This document shows, piece after piece, positions 33,446 to 41,011 of a stretch of DNA of 64,000 bases. The translations under genes and the position numbers were made by a program. Source of the stretch: Roseithermus sacchariphilus. GTDB taxonomy: Bacteria; Bacteroidota; Rhodothermia; Rhodothermales; MEBIC09517. The notes under the pieces are model-generated. The model saw only the letters and a program-made list of their open reading frames with translations, was not told the DNA's origin and ran no database searches. Position 1 is the first letter of the stretch; each line of letters opens with the position of its first letter. The stretch covers positions 4,264,449-4,328,448 of the forward strand of contig CP030158.1 of assembly GCA_003285105.1 (NCBI GenBank), given 5' to 3'.

Positions 33446-33741
33446 CAGAAGCGCTACAGTCGGTTACACAACAGGCGGAGCCCCGGGCACACCCAGCCCG
33501 TGCGGCTGAGCCTGCAACATCTGTACTATGTGTAACAGAGAAATTCCGAAAATTCGCGCGCGGCAGCACACATTTTTTCAGGAGGGACGGGGCCGCAATC
33601 GGCGGCGACGGTTTCGACCACCAGCCAGCGGCATGCGGCGCAGGACCGATACCGGCAAAGAACCCCCCAAGGCGCCGCCCGACCCTCGATCCCACCCAGT
33701 CGCACGGCCCATTCCCTACAACCTATTCCCTCCCCCCTACC
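33446..33741. other. Intergenic region, relatively AT-rich
   Basis: Nearly 300 bp between the start of the BNR-repeat gene and the 3' end of the signal peptidase gene. The middle (33520-33580) is clearly more AT-rich than its surroundings and probably contains the BNR gene's promoter. No consensus promoter, RNA gene or terminator was recognised. Confidence 0.45.
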
Positions 33742-34830
33742 TCACTCCACCCGCTGGAAGATGCGGTCGAAGCGGGGCGCTTGCCGCTCGGCGTCCCAGG
33801 AGAAGTAGATGAGGACGGCCTTGCCGACGATGTGGTCCATCGGGACGAAGCCCCAGACGCGGCTGTCGGAGGAGTCGTCGCGGTTGTCGCCCATGACGAA
33901 GAAGTAGTCCTGCCGGACGACGTAGCGGTCGGTCGGGTGCCCGTCGATCTCGATGCGGCCGTTCGGGAGGAGGCGGGCGTCGTGGCCCTCGAAGCGGGTG
34001 ATCAGGTCCCGGTAGACGGGCCAGGTCCGTTTCGAGAGGTGGAGCGTATCCCCGGCGGCGGGGACGTACAGCGGGCCGTAGCGGTCGCGCCCGAAACCGC
34101 TGCCCTCGGGAAAGATACGCAGGCCGTGGGCGGGGTCGCCGTGCTCGACGAGCGGTTCTACGGCAGACACCTCCTCCCACGACGCCACCTCGGCGGCCAT
34201 GGCCTCGGTGCCCTCGAAGGCGATGCGGCTGTGTGCCCGCCCGGCCGAGGTGAGCCACCGGACGCCCAGGGCCTGAATCCGCTCCAGCGGCATCACCGCC
34301 CCGGGACGCGTGTAGGCGATCCACCGCTGCTGCATCTGCGGGCCCAGCGGCTGCCCGATGCCGTTGACGTAGGGCACCTTGTCCACGATCCTCAGCGAGT
34401 CCCCCGGCCCGGCGATGACGCGCTTGATGTAGTGCGTGCGGCGGTCGATCGGGCCCCGCTCGGCCGGGTAGTTGAACACGATCACGTCCCCCCGGCGGAC
34501 GTCCCGGAAGCCGGGCAACCGCCGGGGCGGCAGCTCCACCCCGTCCAGCCGCCAGTCCGTGAAGGGCAGGCCGATGGAGATGGGCAGCCGCGGGCCATAG
34601 TGCAGCTTCGAGACGAGCACGAAGTCTCCCACGAGCAGGTTGCGCTCCATCGACTCGGTGGGGATGCGGAACGCCTGGAAGACGAACCCCCGGATGAAGA
34701 GCGCCGCCACGAGGGCCAGCGCCAGCGGCATGAGCCACGCCCGCACGAGGGCCCCCCGGGCGGACCGCGCCTCGGACGTTGCGGCAGCCTCCCAGGCCAT
34801 CGAACCGGACGGGACGTTCTCTTCGGGCAT
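33742..34830 (-). CDS. lepB: Signal peptidase I (paralogue 1)
   Basis: The 362-residue inner-membrane enzyme removes signal peptides from exported proteins. One membrane helix (about 31-48) precedes the catalytic 'RIPTESMERNLLVGD' (Ser60) and 'HYIKRVIAGPGD' (Lys136). The C-terminal family box 'VMGDNRDDSSDSRVWGFVP' is intact. A long insertion of roughly 170 residues between the Lys box and the GDNRD box, containing 'RIFPEGSGFGRDRYGPLYVPAAGDTL', is the enlarged form seen in Bacteroidota. The second paralogue lies immediately upstream on the same strand. Confidence 0.95.
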   Translation of the reverse strand: MPEENVPSGSMAWEAAATSEARSARGALVRAWLMPLALALVAALFIRGFVFQAFRIPTESMERNLLVGDFVLVSKLHYGPRLPISIGLPFTDWRLDGVELPPRRLPGFRDVRRGDVIVFNYPAERGPIDRRTHYIKRVIAGPGDSLRIVDKVPYVNGIGQPLGPQMQQRWIAYTRPGAVMPLERIQALGVRWLTSAGRAHSRIAFEGTEAMAAEVASWEEVSAVEPLVEHGDPAHGLRIFPEGSGFGRDRYGPLYVPAAGDTLHLSKRTWPVYRDLITRFEGHDARLLPNGRIEIDGHPTDRYVVRQDYFFVMGDNRDDSSDSRVWGFVPMDHIVGKAVLIYFSWDAERQAPRFDRIFQRVE

Positions 34831-34866
34831 GGGTTGCCGGGCAGCGTCGATCCGCCGTGCCCTCGG

Positions 34867-36051
34867 TCAGTTGGCGGAGGCGGTGGACTGAATCGGCTTG
34901 AAGAAGCGGCTGAACCGCGGCACGAACGAGGTCGGCTCTTTGGAGAAGTAGATCAGAATGGCCTTGCCGACGACGTGATCCATCGGGACGAAGCCCCAGA
35001 AGCGGCTGTCTTCGGAGTTGTCCCGGTTGTCGCCCATGACAAAGAAGTAATCCTGCGCGAAGGTGTAGGACGTCGCCGGGGCGCCGTCGATCTCATAGAC
35101 CCCGGGGGCGACCTCGCGTGTGGTGTGCCCCTCGTAGTGCCGGATGACGGGCTCGTAGAGCGGCCAGGTCTCCTCGTCGAGCGGAACGGTCAGCCCGGCC
35201 GCCGGGATCCGGACCGGCCCGTAGTTGTCCGGCGTGAAGTCGCGGCCGGGCGGGTAGAGGTGGGCGCTGTAGTAGGGATGCGGCGCGGCCACGGCCGGCT
35301 CGACCGCCTGCACGTAGGGCAGTTCCTGGAGGCTCTGCACGGCCGCCGTCGTCCCCTGCACCAGGGCCAGGCGCTCGTACTGATCGCGGGTCGTGTAGAG
35401 CAAGCCGTTCGGGTACTGCTGTTCGAGGCGCAGCTCCCGCGCCCCGACGGCCGCCAGCCGGGCTTCGGAGAGCAACACGCGCGGGTTTTCCTTCAGCACC
35501 TTCCAGTTCTGCTGCATCCCGTCGGCCAGGGGCAGCGGCGTCCCGTCGACGTGCACCAGCTTGTCCCGCACCTCGATGGTCTCCCCCGGCATCCCGATGA
35601 CCCGCTTGATGTAGTGCGTCTTGCGGTCGACCATCTTGTCTTCGGGCGGGTAGTTGAAGACCATGGCATCGCCCCGCTGCACCTCGCTGAAGCCGGGGAT
35701 GCGGGTGTAGGGGAAGCGCACGCCCGGCACGCAGAGGTCCGTAAAGGGCACGCAGATACCCATCGGGAGGCGGGTGCCGTAGTGCAGCTTCGAGACGAAC
35801 AGGAAGTCCCCGACGAGGAGGTTTTTCTCCATCGACGGGGTCGGGATCTTGAACAGGTCGAAGAAGAGCGTCCGCACGATGAGCATCACCACGAAGGCGA
35901 AGACGAGCGCGTCGAACCACTCGCGGAGTTTGCTCTTGGGCGGGGGCGCTTCCTCGGTGGGCGAGCCGTCCCGGCGCTGCCGCTCGGCGTGCAGGCGCTT
36001 TTTGCGGCGCTCCTCGCGCCGTCTGGCTCGGGCGGTGGATGAACTAGCCAC
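34867..36051 (-). CDS. lepB: Signal peptidase I (paralogue 2)
   Basis: The 394-residue paralogue has a basic cytosolic start, one membrane helix (about 46-65), 'PTPSMEKNLLVGD' (Ser73), 'HYIKRVIGMPGE' (Lys149) and 'VMGDNRDNSEDSRFWGFVP'. All catalytic residues are present. It starts with GTG. It is clearly homologous to the downstream copy over the whole length, including the insertion ('LYPPGRDFTPDNYGPVRIPAAG'), so the pair arose by tandem duplication and both copies look functional. This copy precedes the other on the transcript with a 36-bp gap. Confidence 0.95.
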   Translation of the reverse strand: MASSSTARARRREERRKKRLHAERQRRDGSPTEEAPPPKSKLREWFDALVFAFVVMLIVRTLFFDLFKIPTPSMEKNLLVGDFLFVSKLHYGTRLPMGICVPFTDLCVPGVRFPYTRIPGFSEVQRGDAMVFNYPPEDKMVDRKTHYIKRVIGMPGETIEVRDKLVHVDGTPLPLADGMQQNWKVLKENPRVLLSEARLAAVGARELRLEQQYPNGLLYTTRDQYERLALVQGTTAAVQSLQELPYVQAVEPAVAAPHPYYSAHLYPPGRDFTPDNYGPVRIPAAGLTVPLDEETWPLYEPVIRHYEGHTTREVAPGVYEIDGAPATSYTFAQDYFFVMGDNRDNSEDSRFWGFVPMDHVVGKAILIYFSKEPTSFVPRFSRFFKPIQSTASAN

Positions 36052-36113
36052 GGTCTATGGGTCCAGATGATGAAGGGGAGGGCCGCCGGGCGCGGAGCGG
36101 TGGGGGGCGCGTG

Positions 36114-36950
36114 TCAGCGTTCGCCGGCTTCCATCCAGGGGCGGCCCCGTTCCAGGTTGGGCCGCCGGATCGGCTCCAGGAAAAACCGGCGGCCGTCATA
36201 GCCGGTCCGGTACCAGGTGCCCACGGCGGCGTGGAAGTAATAATCGACGTACGGCTCCAGCGCCGCCGACGTTGCCACGTCCATCAAAAACGCCTGACGA
36301 AGCGGGAATAGTATGTTGCGATAGCGGTGGTCCGTGGAAACGACCAGGCCGCGTTCGAACGGGCCATTGACGTCCATCACCCGCACCGGGATCGAGTCGT
36401 TGAGGACGAACCAGTACTCGAACTGGATGTACTCTTCCAGCCGGATCTCGCGCGAGAAGTCCAGCTCCGCCAGGGTCTTGGTCGGCGGGCCGTAGGTAGC
36501 CTCCAGCTTGGCCCGCCAGACCCGTGTGTGGGTCGTGTCGATGGGCGTCCAGTAGTTGCTGCCGAGGTAGGCCCAGGCCACGTCCTGGTACTGCGTTTCG
36601 AACCAGCCGCGCTCCAGCTTTTTGACGGGCTGCACGCGCGTCAGCGTGAAGGCGGGCACCTCCACGGCCGGGGGCGGCGATGCCACCGGCGGTTGTAGCC
36701 GTGCCACCATGGCGGCCACCTCGGCGGAGGCGTAGGCCAGCGGGGCCGGCGGCCGCGCGGGCAGGTACGCCCCGCCGGGGCCGAGGTGCTGCCGGGCCAG
36801 CACCTCCAGCCGGGCCGTCCGGTACTGCTCGATCAGATACCGCCCCTGTTGGATCCGGGAGGTGGCACTCTGCCCGGCCGCCCCACCGGCACCGCCGGCC
36901 AGCACCAGCGCCAGCATCCATGCCCCCAGGTATGTCCACCGTTGCTGCAT
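36114..36950 (-). CDS. Exported protein of unknown function
   Basis: This 278-residue protein has a signal peptide ('WMLALVLAGGAGGAAGQ', cleavage near residue 27), a helical segment rich in Glu/Arg, a Pro/Ala-rich spacer (about 66-100) and a C-terminal domain of about 160 residues. That domain is rich in Trp/Tyr and reads 'DVAWAYLGSNYWTPIDTTHTRVW', 'EEYIQFEYWFVLNDSIPV' and 'YFHAAVGTWYRTGYDGRRFF'. I do not recognise a family. It lies between lepA and the signal peptidases, all on the minus strand, and may be co-transcribed with them. It is probably periplasmic or outer-membrane associated. Confidence 0.75.
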   Translation of the reverse strand: MQQRWTYLGAWMLALVLAGGAGGAAGQSATSRIQQGRYLIEQYRTARLEVLARQHLGPGGAYLPARPPAPLAYASAEVAAMVARLQPPVASPPPAVEVPAFTLTRVQPVKKLERGWFETQYQDVAWAYLGSNYWTPIDTTHTRVWRAKLEATYGPPTKTLAELDFSREIRLEEYIQFEYWFVLNDSIPVRVMDVNGPFERGLVVSTDHRYRNILFPLRQAFLMDVATSAALEPYVDYYFHAAVGTWYRTGYDGRRFFLEPIRRPNLERGRPWMEAGER

Positions 36951-36977
36951 GCGTCCCCGTGGGTTCGGGCGGGCGGC

Positions 36978-38783
36978 TCAGGAATCCATGGAAAGCACCG
37001 CGAGGAAGGCCTCCTGCGGCACCTCGACGCTGCCCACCTGCTTCATACGCCGCTTGCCCTCCTTCTGCTTCTCAAGCAACTTGCGCTTGCGGCTGATGTC
37101 GCCGCCGTAGCACTTGGCCGTGACATCCTTGCGCAGCGCCTTGACCGTCTCACGGGCAATGACCCGGGAGCCGATGGCGGCCTGAATGGCCACCTCGAAC
37201 ATCTGCCGCGGGATCAACTCGCGCAGCTTACGGCTAAGCTTGCGCCCCATGTCGTAGGCCTTGTCCCGATGCACGATCGTCGAGAGCGCGTCGACCGGGT
37301 CGCCGTTGATGAGCAGGTCGAGCTTGACCAGGTCGCTCTTGCGGTAGGCCAGGAATTCGTAGTCGAACGAGGCATAGCCGCGGCTGACGCTCTTGAGCTT
37401 GTCGTAGAAGTCGAAGACGATCTCGGCCAGCGGCAGTTCGTACTGCAGGTTGACGCGCTCGGTGTCCAGGTACTGCGTGTTGACGTACACCCCGCGCCGC
37501 TCCTGGCAGAGTTGCATCAGGTTGCCGATGTACTCGGTCGGCGTGATGATCTCGGCCTTCACGAACGGCTCACGGATCTCCGCGATCTGCCCGACGGGCG
37601 GCATGTGGCTGGGGTTGTCCACCACGACGACCTCGCCCGTGGTCTTCTGGACCTCGTACTTGACGTTGGGGACGGTCGTGATGATGTCCAGCCCGAACTC
37701 CCGATCGAGCCGTTCCTGCACGATCTCCATGTGGAGCAGCCCGAGGAAGCCGCAGCGGAAGCCGAAGCCGAGCGCCGCCGAGGTTTCCGGCTCGTAGGTG
37801 AGCGCGGCGTCGTTGAGCTGAAGCTTGTCGAGCGAGGCCCGCAGGTCCTCGAAGTCGTCGGCATTGGTGGGATAGACGCCGCTGAAGACCATCGGCTTGA
37901 CCTCCCGGAAGCCGGCGATGGGTTGCTCGGCAGGGCGGCGGGCGTGGGTGATGGTGTCCCCGACGCGGGCATGGCGCACGTCCTTGACCGAGCCGATCAC
38001 GTACCCCACCTCTCCGGCGCTCAGCGCATCGACCGGCTCCATGCTGAGGCGGAGCACCCCGATCTCTTCGGCGACGTACTCCTCGCCGTTCGACATGAAC
38101 CGGATGGGATCGCCCTTGCGCAGCGTGCCGTCGAAGATACGGGTGTAGACGACGGCGCCGCGGTAGGTGTTGAAGACCGAATCGAAGATCAGCGCCCGCA
38201 GCGGGGCCTCCGGGTCGCCCTTGGGCGGCGGGATGCGCTGTACGATCTGCTCGAGCAACTCCGGCACGCCCTCCCCCGTCTTCCCGCTGATCCGCAGGAT
38301 GTCCTCGGCCGGATCGCCGATCAGGTCCTCGATGGACTGCGCCACGAGGTCCGGGCGGGCCCCGGGCAGGTCCACCTTGTTCAGCACGGGGATGACCTCC
38401 AGGTCGTGGCCGAGGGCGAGGTACAGGTTGGAGATGGTTTGCGCCTCGATGCCCTGCGCGGCATCCACCACGAGGATGGCCCCCTCACACGCCTTGAGTG
38501 CCCGCGACACCTCGTAGGCAAAGTCTACGTGTCCGGGCGTGTCGATCAGATTGAAGACATAGGTCTGGCCGTCCCGTGCCTTGTAGTTCATGCGGATGGC
38601 GTGGCTCTTGATCGTGATGCCACGCTCGCGCTCCAGGTCCATGTTGTCCAGGACCTGCTCCTGCAACTCACGCTGGCTGAGCGTGCCCGTCAGTTCGAGC
38701 AGGCGATCGGCCAGGGTACTCTTCCCGTGGTCGATGTGGGCAATGATACAGAAGTTGCGTATCCTGCTCTGATAGGAGGACAT
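36978..38783 (-). CDS. lepA: Elongation factor 4 (LepA)
   Basis: LepA is a ribosome-associated translational GTPase involved in initiation and back-translocation. The 601-residue protein shows G1 '[16 protein letters not shown]', '[11 protein letters not shown]', '[12 protein letters not shown]', 'NKVDLPGA', and the LepA-specific C-terminal domain with '[21 protein letters not shown]' near the end. The ATG at 38783 ([11 protein letters not shown]) is the family start; the open frame upstream is not coding. It is followed by the exported unknown gene and the two signal peptidase genes, in keeping with the common lepA-lepB linkage. Confidence 0.97.
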   Translation of the reverse strand: MSSYQSRIRNFCIIAHIDHGKSTLADRLLELTGTLSQRELQEQVLDNMDLERERGITIKSHAIRMNYKARDGQTYVFNLIDTPGHVDFAYEVSRALKACEGAILVVDAAQGIEAQTISNLYLALGHDLEVIPVLNKVDLPGARPDLVAQSIEDLIGDPAEDILRISGKTGEGVPELLEQIVQRIPPPKGDPEAPLRALIFDSVFNTYRGAVVYTRIFDGTLRKGDPIRFMSNGEEYVAEEIGVLRLSMEPVDALSAGEVGYVIGSVKDVRHARVGDTITHARRPAEQPIAGFREVKPMVFSGVYPTNADDFEDLRASLDKLQLNDAALTYEPETSAALGFGFRCGFLGLLHMEIVQERLDREFGLDIITTVPNVKYEVQKTTGEVVVVDNPSHMPPVGQIAEIREPFVKAEIITPTEYIGNLMQLCQERRGVYVNTQYLDTERVNLQYELPLAEIVFDFYDKLKSVSRGYASFDYEFLAYRKSDLVKLDLLINGDPVDALSTIVHRDKAYDMGRKLSRKLRELIPRQMFEVAIQAAIGSRVIARETVKALRKDVTAKCYGGDISRKRKLLEKQKEGKRRMKQVGSVEVPQEAFLAVLSMDS

Positions 38784-39147
38784 AGGGTGTCGGTGGCGAA
38801 ACGGTAGAACGCTGGCATGGCCGGGCGCTTGCACGCGCCGTGCGCCGGTCCATACCTTGGCCGCGGCGGCTCGGGGCCCGACGGAACGTGACCCGCAGGG
38901 CGTTGCCCCGTAGGGACTTCGCGGCTCAGACCGCACCGCTGATATCCTCGTCCGGGGGTGGTGTTCCATCCCGCCCGGAGCGCGTCCGGCACGCCCGCCC
39001 CGCGTGCCCGGCGTCTCCGTTCCCTGACCGCCCCGCGTGCGAACCGGACCGGGCAGCCAGACCGGGCAGCCAGACCGGGCGGACCGGACATTGGGTGTCC
39101 GATCCGCACGCGGTGTACTCGACCATGCCCCACCTGTTGACAGCTAC
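38784..39147. other. Divergent intergenic region between lepA and the ECF sigma gene
   Basis: About 364 bp without a supported gene. It should contain promoters for both directions, but no convincing -33/-7 pair was seen. A 13-bp tandem repeat (accgggcagccag, two full units and a partial one) occupies 39048-39080. Confidence 0.5.
39048..39080. repeat. 13-bp tandem repeat upstream of the sigma gene
   Basis: Two identical 13-bp units (accgggcagccag) and a seven-base start of a third. It lies 68 bp before the sigma-factor start codon, in the leader or promoter region. Confidence 0.8.
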
Positions 39148-39720
39148 ATGCAATCCATCACCACGGACCAGTTTCGTGAGTGGAGCCACCGGCTACAGCG
39201 CTCTGACCGGGATGCGTACGCCGAGGTTTTTCGCGCCACCTACGATGCGTTGTTCCGCTACGCCTGGCGCTACACGCGCGACGATGAGGCGGCCTATGAC
39301 GTGTTGCAAGAAACCTACATGAAGCTCTGGCTGATCCGCGAAGAGGTGGATCCGGACCGTTCGCTCAAGGCGCTGCTGTACCACATGGTGCGCAACTTCG
39401 CCCTGAACCAGCAGCGCTACCGGAAACGCCACGCCACGGATTCGCTCGACGAGCAGCTCGTCGAGCCCGGCCGGGACGAAACGATCGAAGCCGACCTCGA
39501 TGCCTCGGACCTCAACCATCGCCTGCAAGACTGGATCAAGAACCTCCCCCCTCGCCGACGCGAAGCGTTCATGCTGAGCCGCTACGAAGGCCTGTCGCAT
39601 GAGGAGATCGCGCGGGTGATGGGACTGACCCCCAAAACCGTCAACAACCACATCGTACTGGCTCTGCAGCATCTGCGCGAGTTGATGCGCACGCGCGAGT
39701 CCGATCCTCTGTCGACATGA
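39148..39720 (+). CDS. ECF-family RNA polymerase sigma factor (FecI-like)
   Basis: The 190-residue protein has sigma region 2 ('YDALFRYAWRYTRDDEAAYDVLQETYMKLW') and region 4 ('LPPRRREAFMLSRYEGLSHEEIARVMGLTPKTVNNHI'), with little else, as in ECF factors. The next gene encodes a FecR-type anti-sigma factor, and a STN-containing TonB receptor follows, so the three probably form a surface-signalling unit in which ligand binding outside releases this sigma factor. The ATG at 39148 is preferred because sequence upstream is repetitive. Its stop overlaps the fecR start (ATGA). Confidence 0.93.
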   Translation: MQSITTDQFREWSHRLQRSDRDAYAEVFRATYDALFRYAWRYTRDDEAAYDVLQETYMKLWLIREEVDPDRSLKALLYHMVRNFALNQQRYRKRHATDSLDEQLVEPGRDETIEADLDASDLNHRLQDWIKNLPPRRREAFMLSRYEGLSHEEIARVMGLTPKTVNNHIVLALQHLRELMRTRESDPLST

Positions 39721-40883
39721 CCCATCGCTCCGCGCCTCTACCCCCCGAGCTGACGGCCTGGCTGATGGAGCAGCCTCCGGCCGAACGGGCCGCCCTGGAA
39801 CGCGCCTGGGCCGCCGCCGCGCCCACCGGGTCGCTTCCCGCGCCGGACCCGGCACGGGTCGAAGCCCTGTGGCACCGGCTGGAGGTCGCTACGGCGTCGC
39901 CGGACCTGCCCGACGAGCTGGCGTCGGCCCTGGCCGCCCTGCCGGCCGAAGCGCGCGCGGGCCTCGACGAAGCCTGGCAGATGGCCATCGCCCTGCCGCC
40001 ACCCGCCACGCCGGCCCCGGACCCGGATCGCATCGAGGCGCTCTGGGCGGCGCTGGACCCGGCTCCCGCACCCGCATCCACGCCCACTCCCCGGACCCGG
40101 CGCTCGCCAACCCACCGCCCGTCACCGGCAGCGGACCGCGGCCCCCGCACGGCCGCACGACGCGCCGTGCGCTGGATGACGGGCGTGGCCGCCCTGCTGA
40201 TCCTGGCGGTGGCCGGCGTGAACCTCTGGCTGCGTCCGACGACCCTCGAAGCCCCGCTCGGAGAGGTCCTCACCGCCACCCTGCCCGACGGCTCCACCGT
40301 CACGCTCAACAGCGGCACCGAGCTCGAATACGACCGCCACTTCGGCCAGACACACCGCAACCTGATCCTGCGTGGCGAGGCGTTCTTCGAAGTCACGAAA
40401 TCCGCCCAGCCCTTCCAGGTGGAAACCTTCAACGCCGTGGTGACGGTGCTGGGCACCGAATTCAACGTCCGCGGATGGCCGGACGGCGGTACGCGTGAAA
40501 CCATGGTTTCCGTCGTCTCCGGCCGCGTGCAGGTCGCCCCGCGCATGGTCGACACGGCCGCCGTGGCGCTGACGGCCGGACAGATCGGATGGGTCCAGCA
40601 CGAAACGTCGCCCGTGTTGTTCACCAATGCCGACGTGCAGACGCAGCTTGCCTGGCTCCGGGGAGACTTCGAATTCGACCGGGCCTCGCTCGATGCGGTC
40701 TTCGACGAAATCGAGCGCCGCTTCGACGTGCGCATCACCGCGCCCGCCTCCATCCGCACGCTCCGCCTGAGCATCACGAAGTACCGGGTGACGCAACCCG
40801 AGGCGCTGCTCGACGACATCTGCAGCGCCCTGGGGCTGGCCTACCGGACCACCCCGCAGGGGTATGAGGTCTACCGTCCGTAG
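39717..40883 (+). CDS. FecR-type anti-sigma / signalling protein with duplicated N-terminal module
   Basis: The 388-residue protein has a cytosolic N-terminus, one membrane helix (about 151-172, 'WMTGVAALLILAVAGVNLWL'), a periplasmic FecR domain ('LPDGSTVTLNSGTELEYDRHF', 'LRGEAFFEVTK', 'TVLGTEFNVRGW') and a DUF4974-like C-terminus ('LRGDFEFDRASLDAVFDEIERRF'). The cytosolic part contains two similar modules: residues 11-55 and 67-113, both running from 'EL' through 'A.L..AW' to 'DP.R.EALW..L'. FecR proteins normally have one sigma-binding segment. It is translationally coupled to the sigma gene, and a terminator follows. Confidence 0.92.
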   Translation: MTHRSAPLPPELTAWLMEQPPAERAALERAWAAAAPTGSLPAPDPARVEALWHRLEVATASPDLPDELASALAALPAEARAGLDEAWQMAIALPPPATPAPDPDRIEALWAALDPAPAPASTPTPRTRRSPTHRPSPAADRGPRTAARRAVRWMTGVAALLILAVAGVNLWLRPTTLEAPLGEVLTATLPDGSTVTLNSGTELEYDRHFGQTHRNLILRGEAFFEVTKSAQPFQVETFNAVVTVLGTEFNVRGWPDGGTRETMVSVVSGRVQVAPRMVDTAAVALTAGQIGWVQHETSPVLFTNADVQTQLAWLRGDFEFDRASLDAVFDEIERRFDVRITAPASIRTLRLSITKYRVTQPEALLDDICSALGLAYRTTPQGYEVYRP

Positions 40884-40911
40884 CCGCTCCTCCCATCGTC
40901 TACCTCAGCAA

Positions 40912-40947
40912 GGGGGTTCCCGAACAGCGGGGAACCCCCTTTTTTTT
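40912..40947 (+). terminator. Rho-independent terminator after fecR
   Basis: A perfect 10-bp stem (gggggttccc / gggaaccccc) with an eight-base loop is followed by eight T residues. It ends the sigma-fecR transcript 29 bp after the fecR stop and separates it from the TonB receptor gene. Confidence 0.93.
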
Positions 40948-41011
40948 ACCCGGTTGGCGGACGTAGCTTACAGGCGAGCATGCCCATCACCCCGGTTCTT
41001 CGCGCCCTTCC

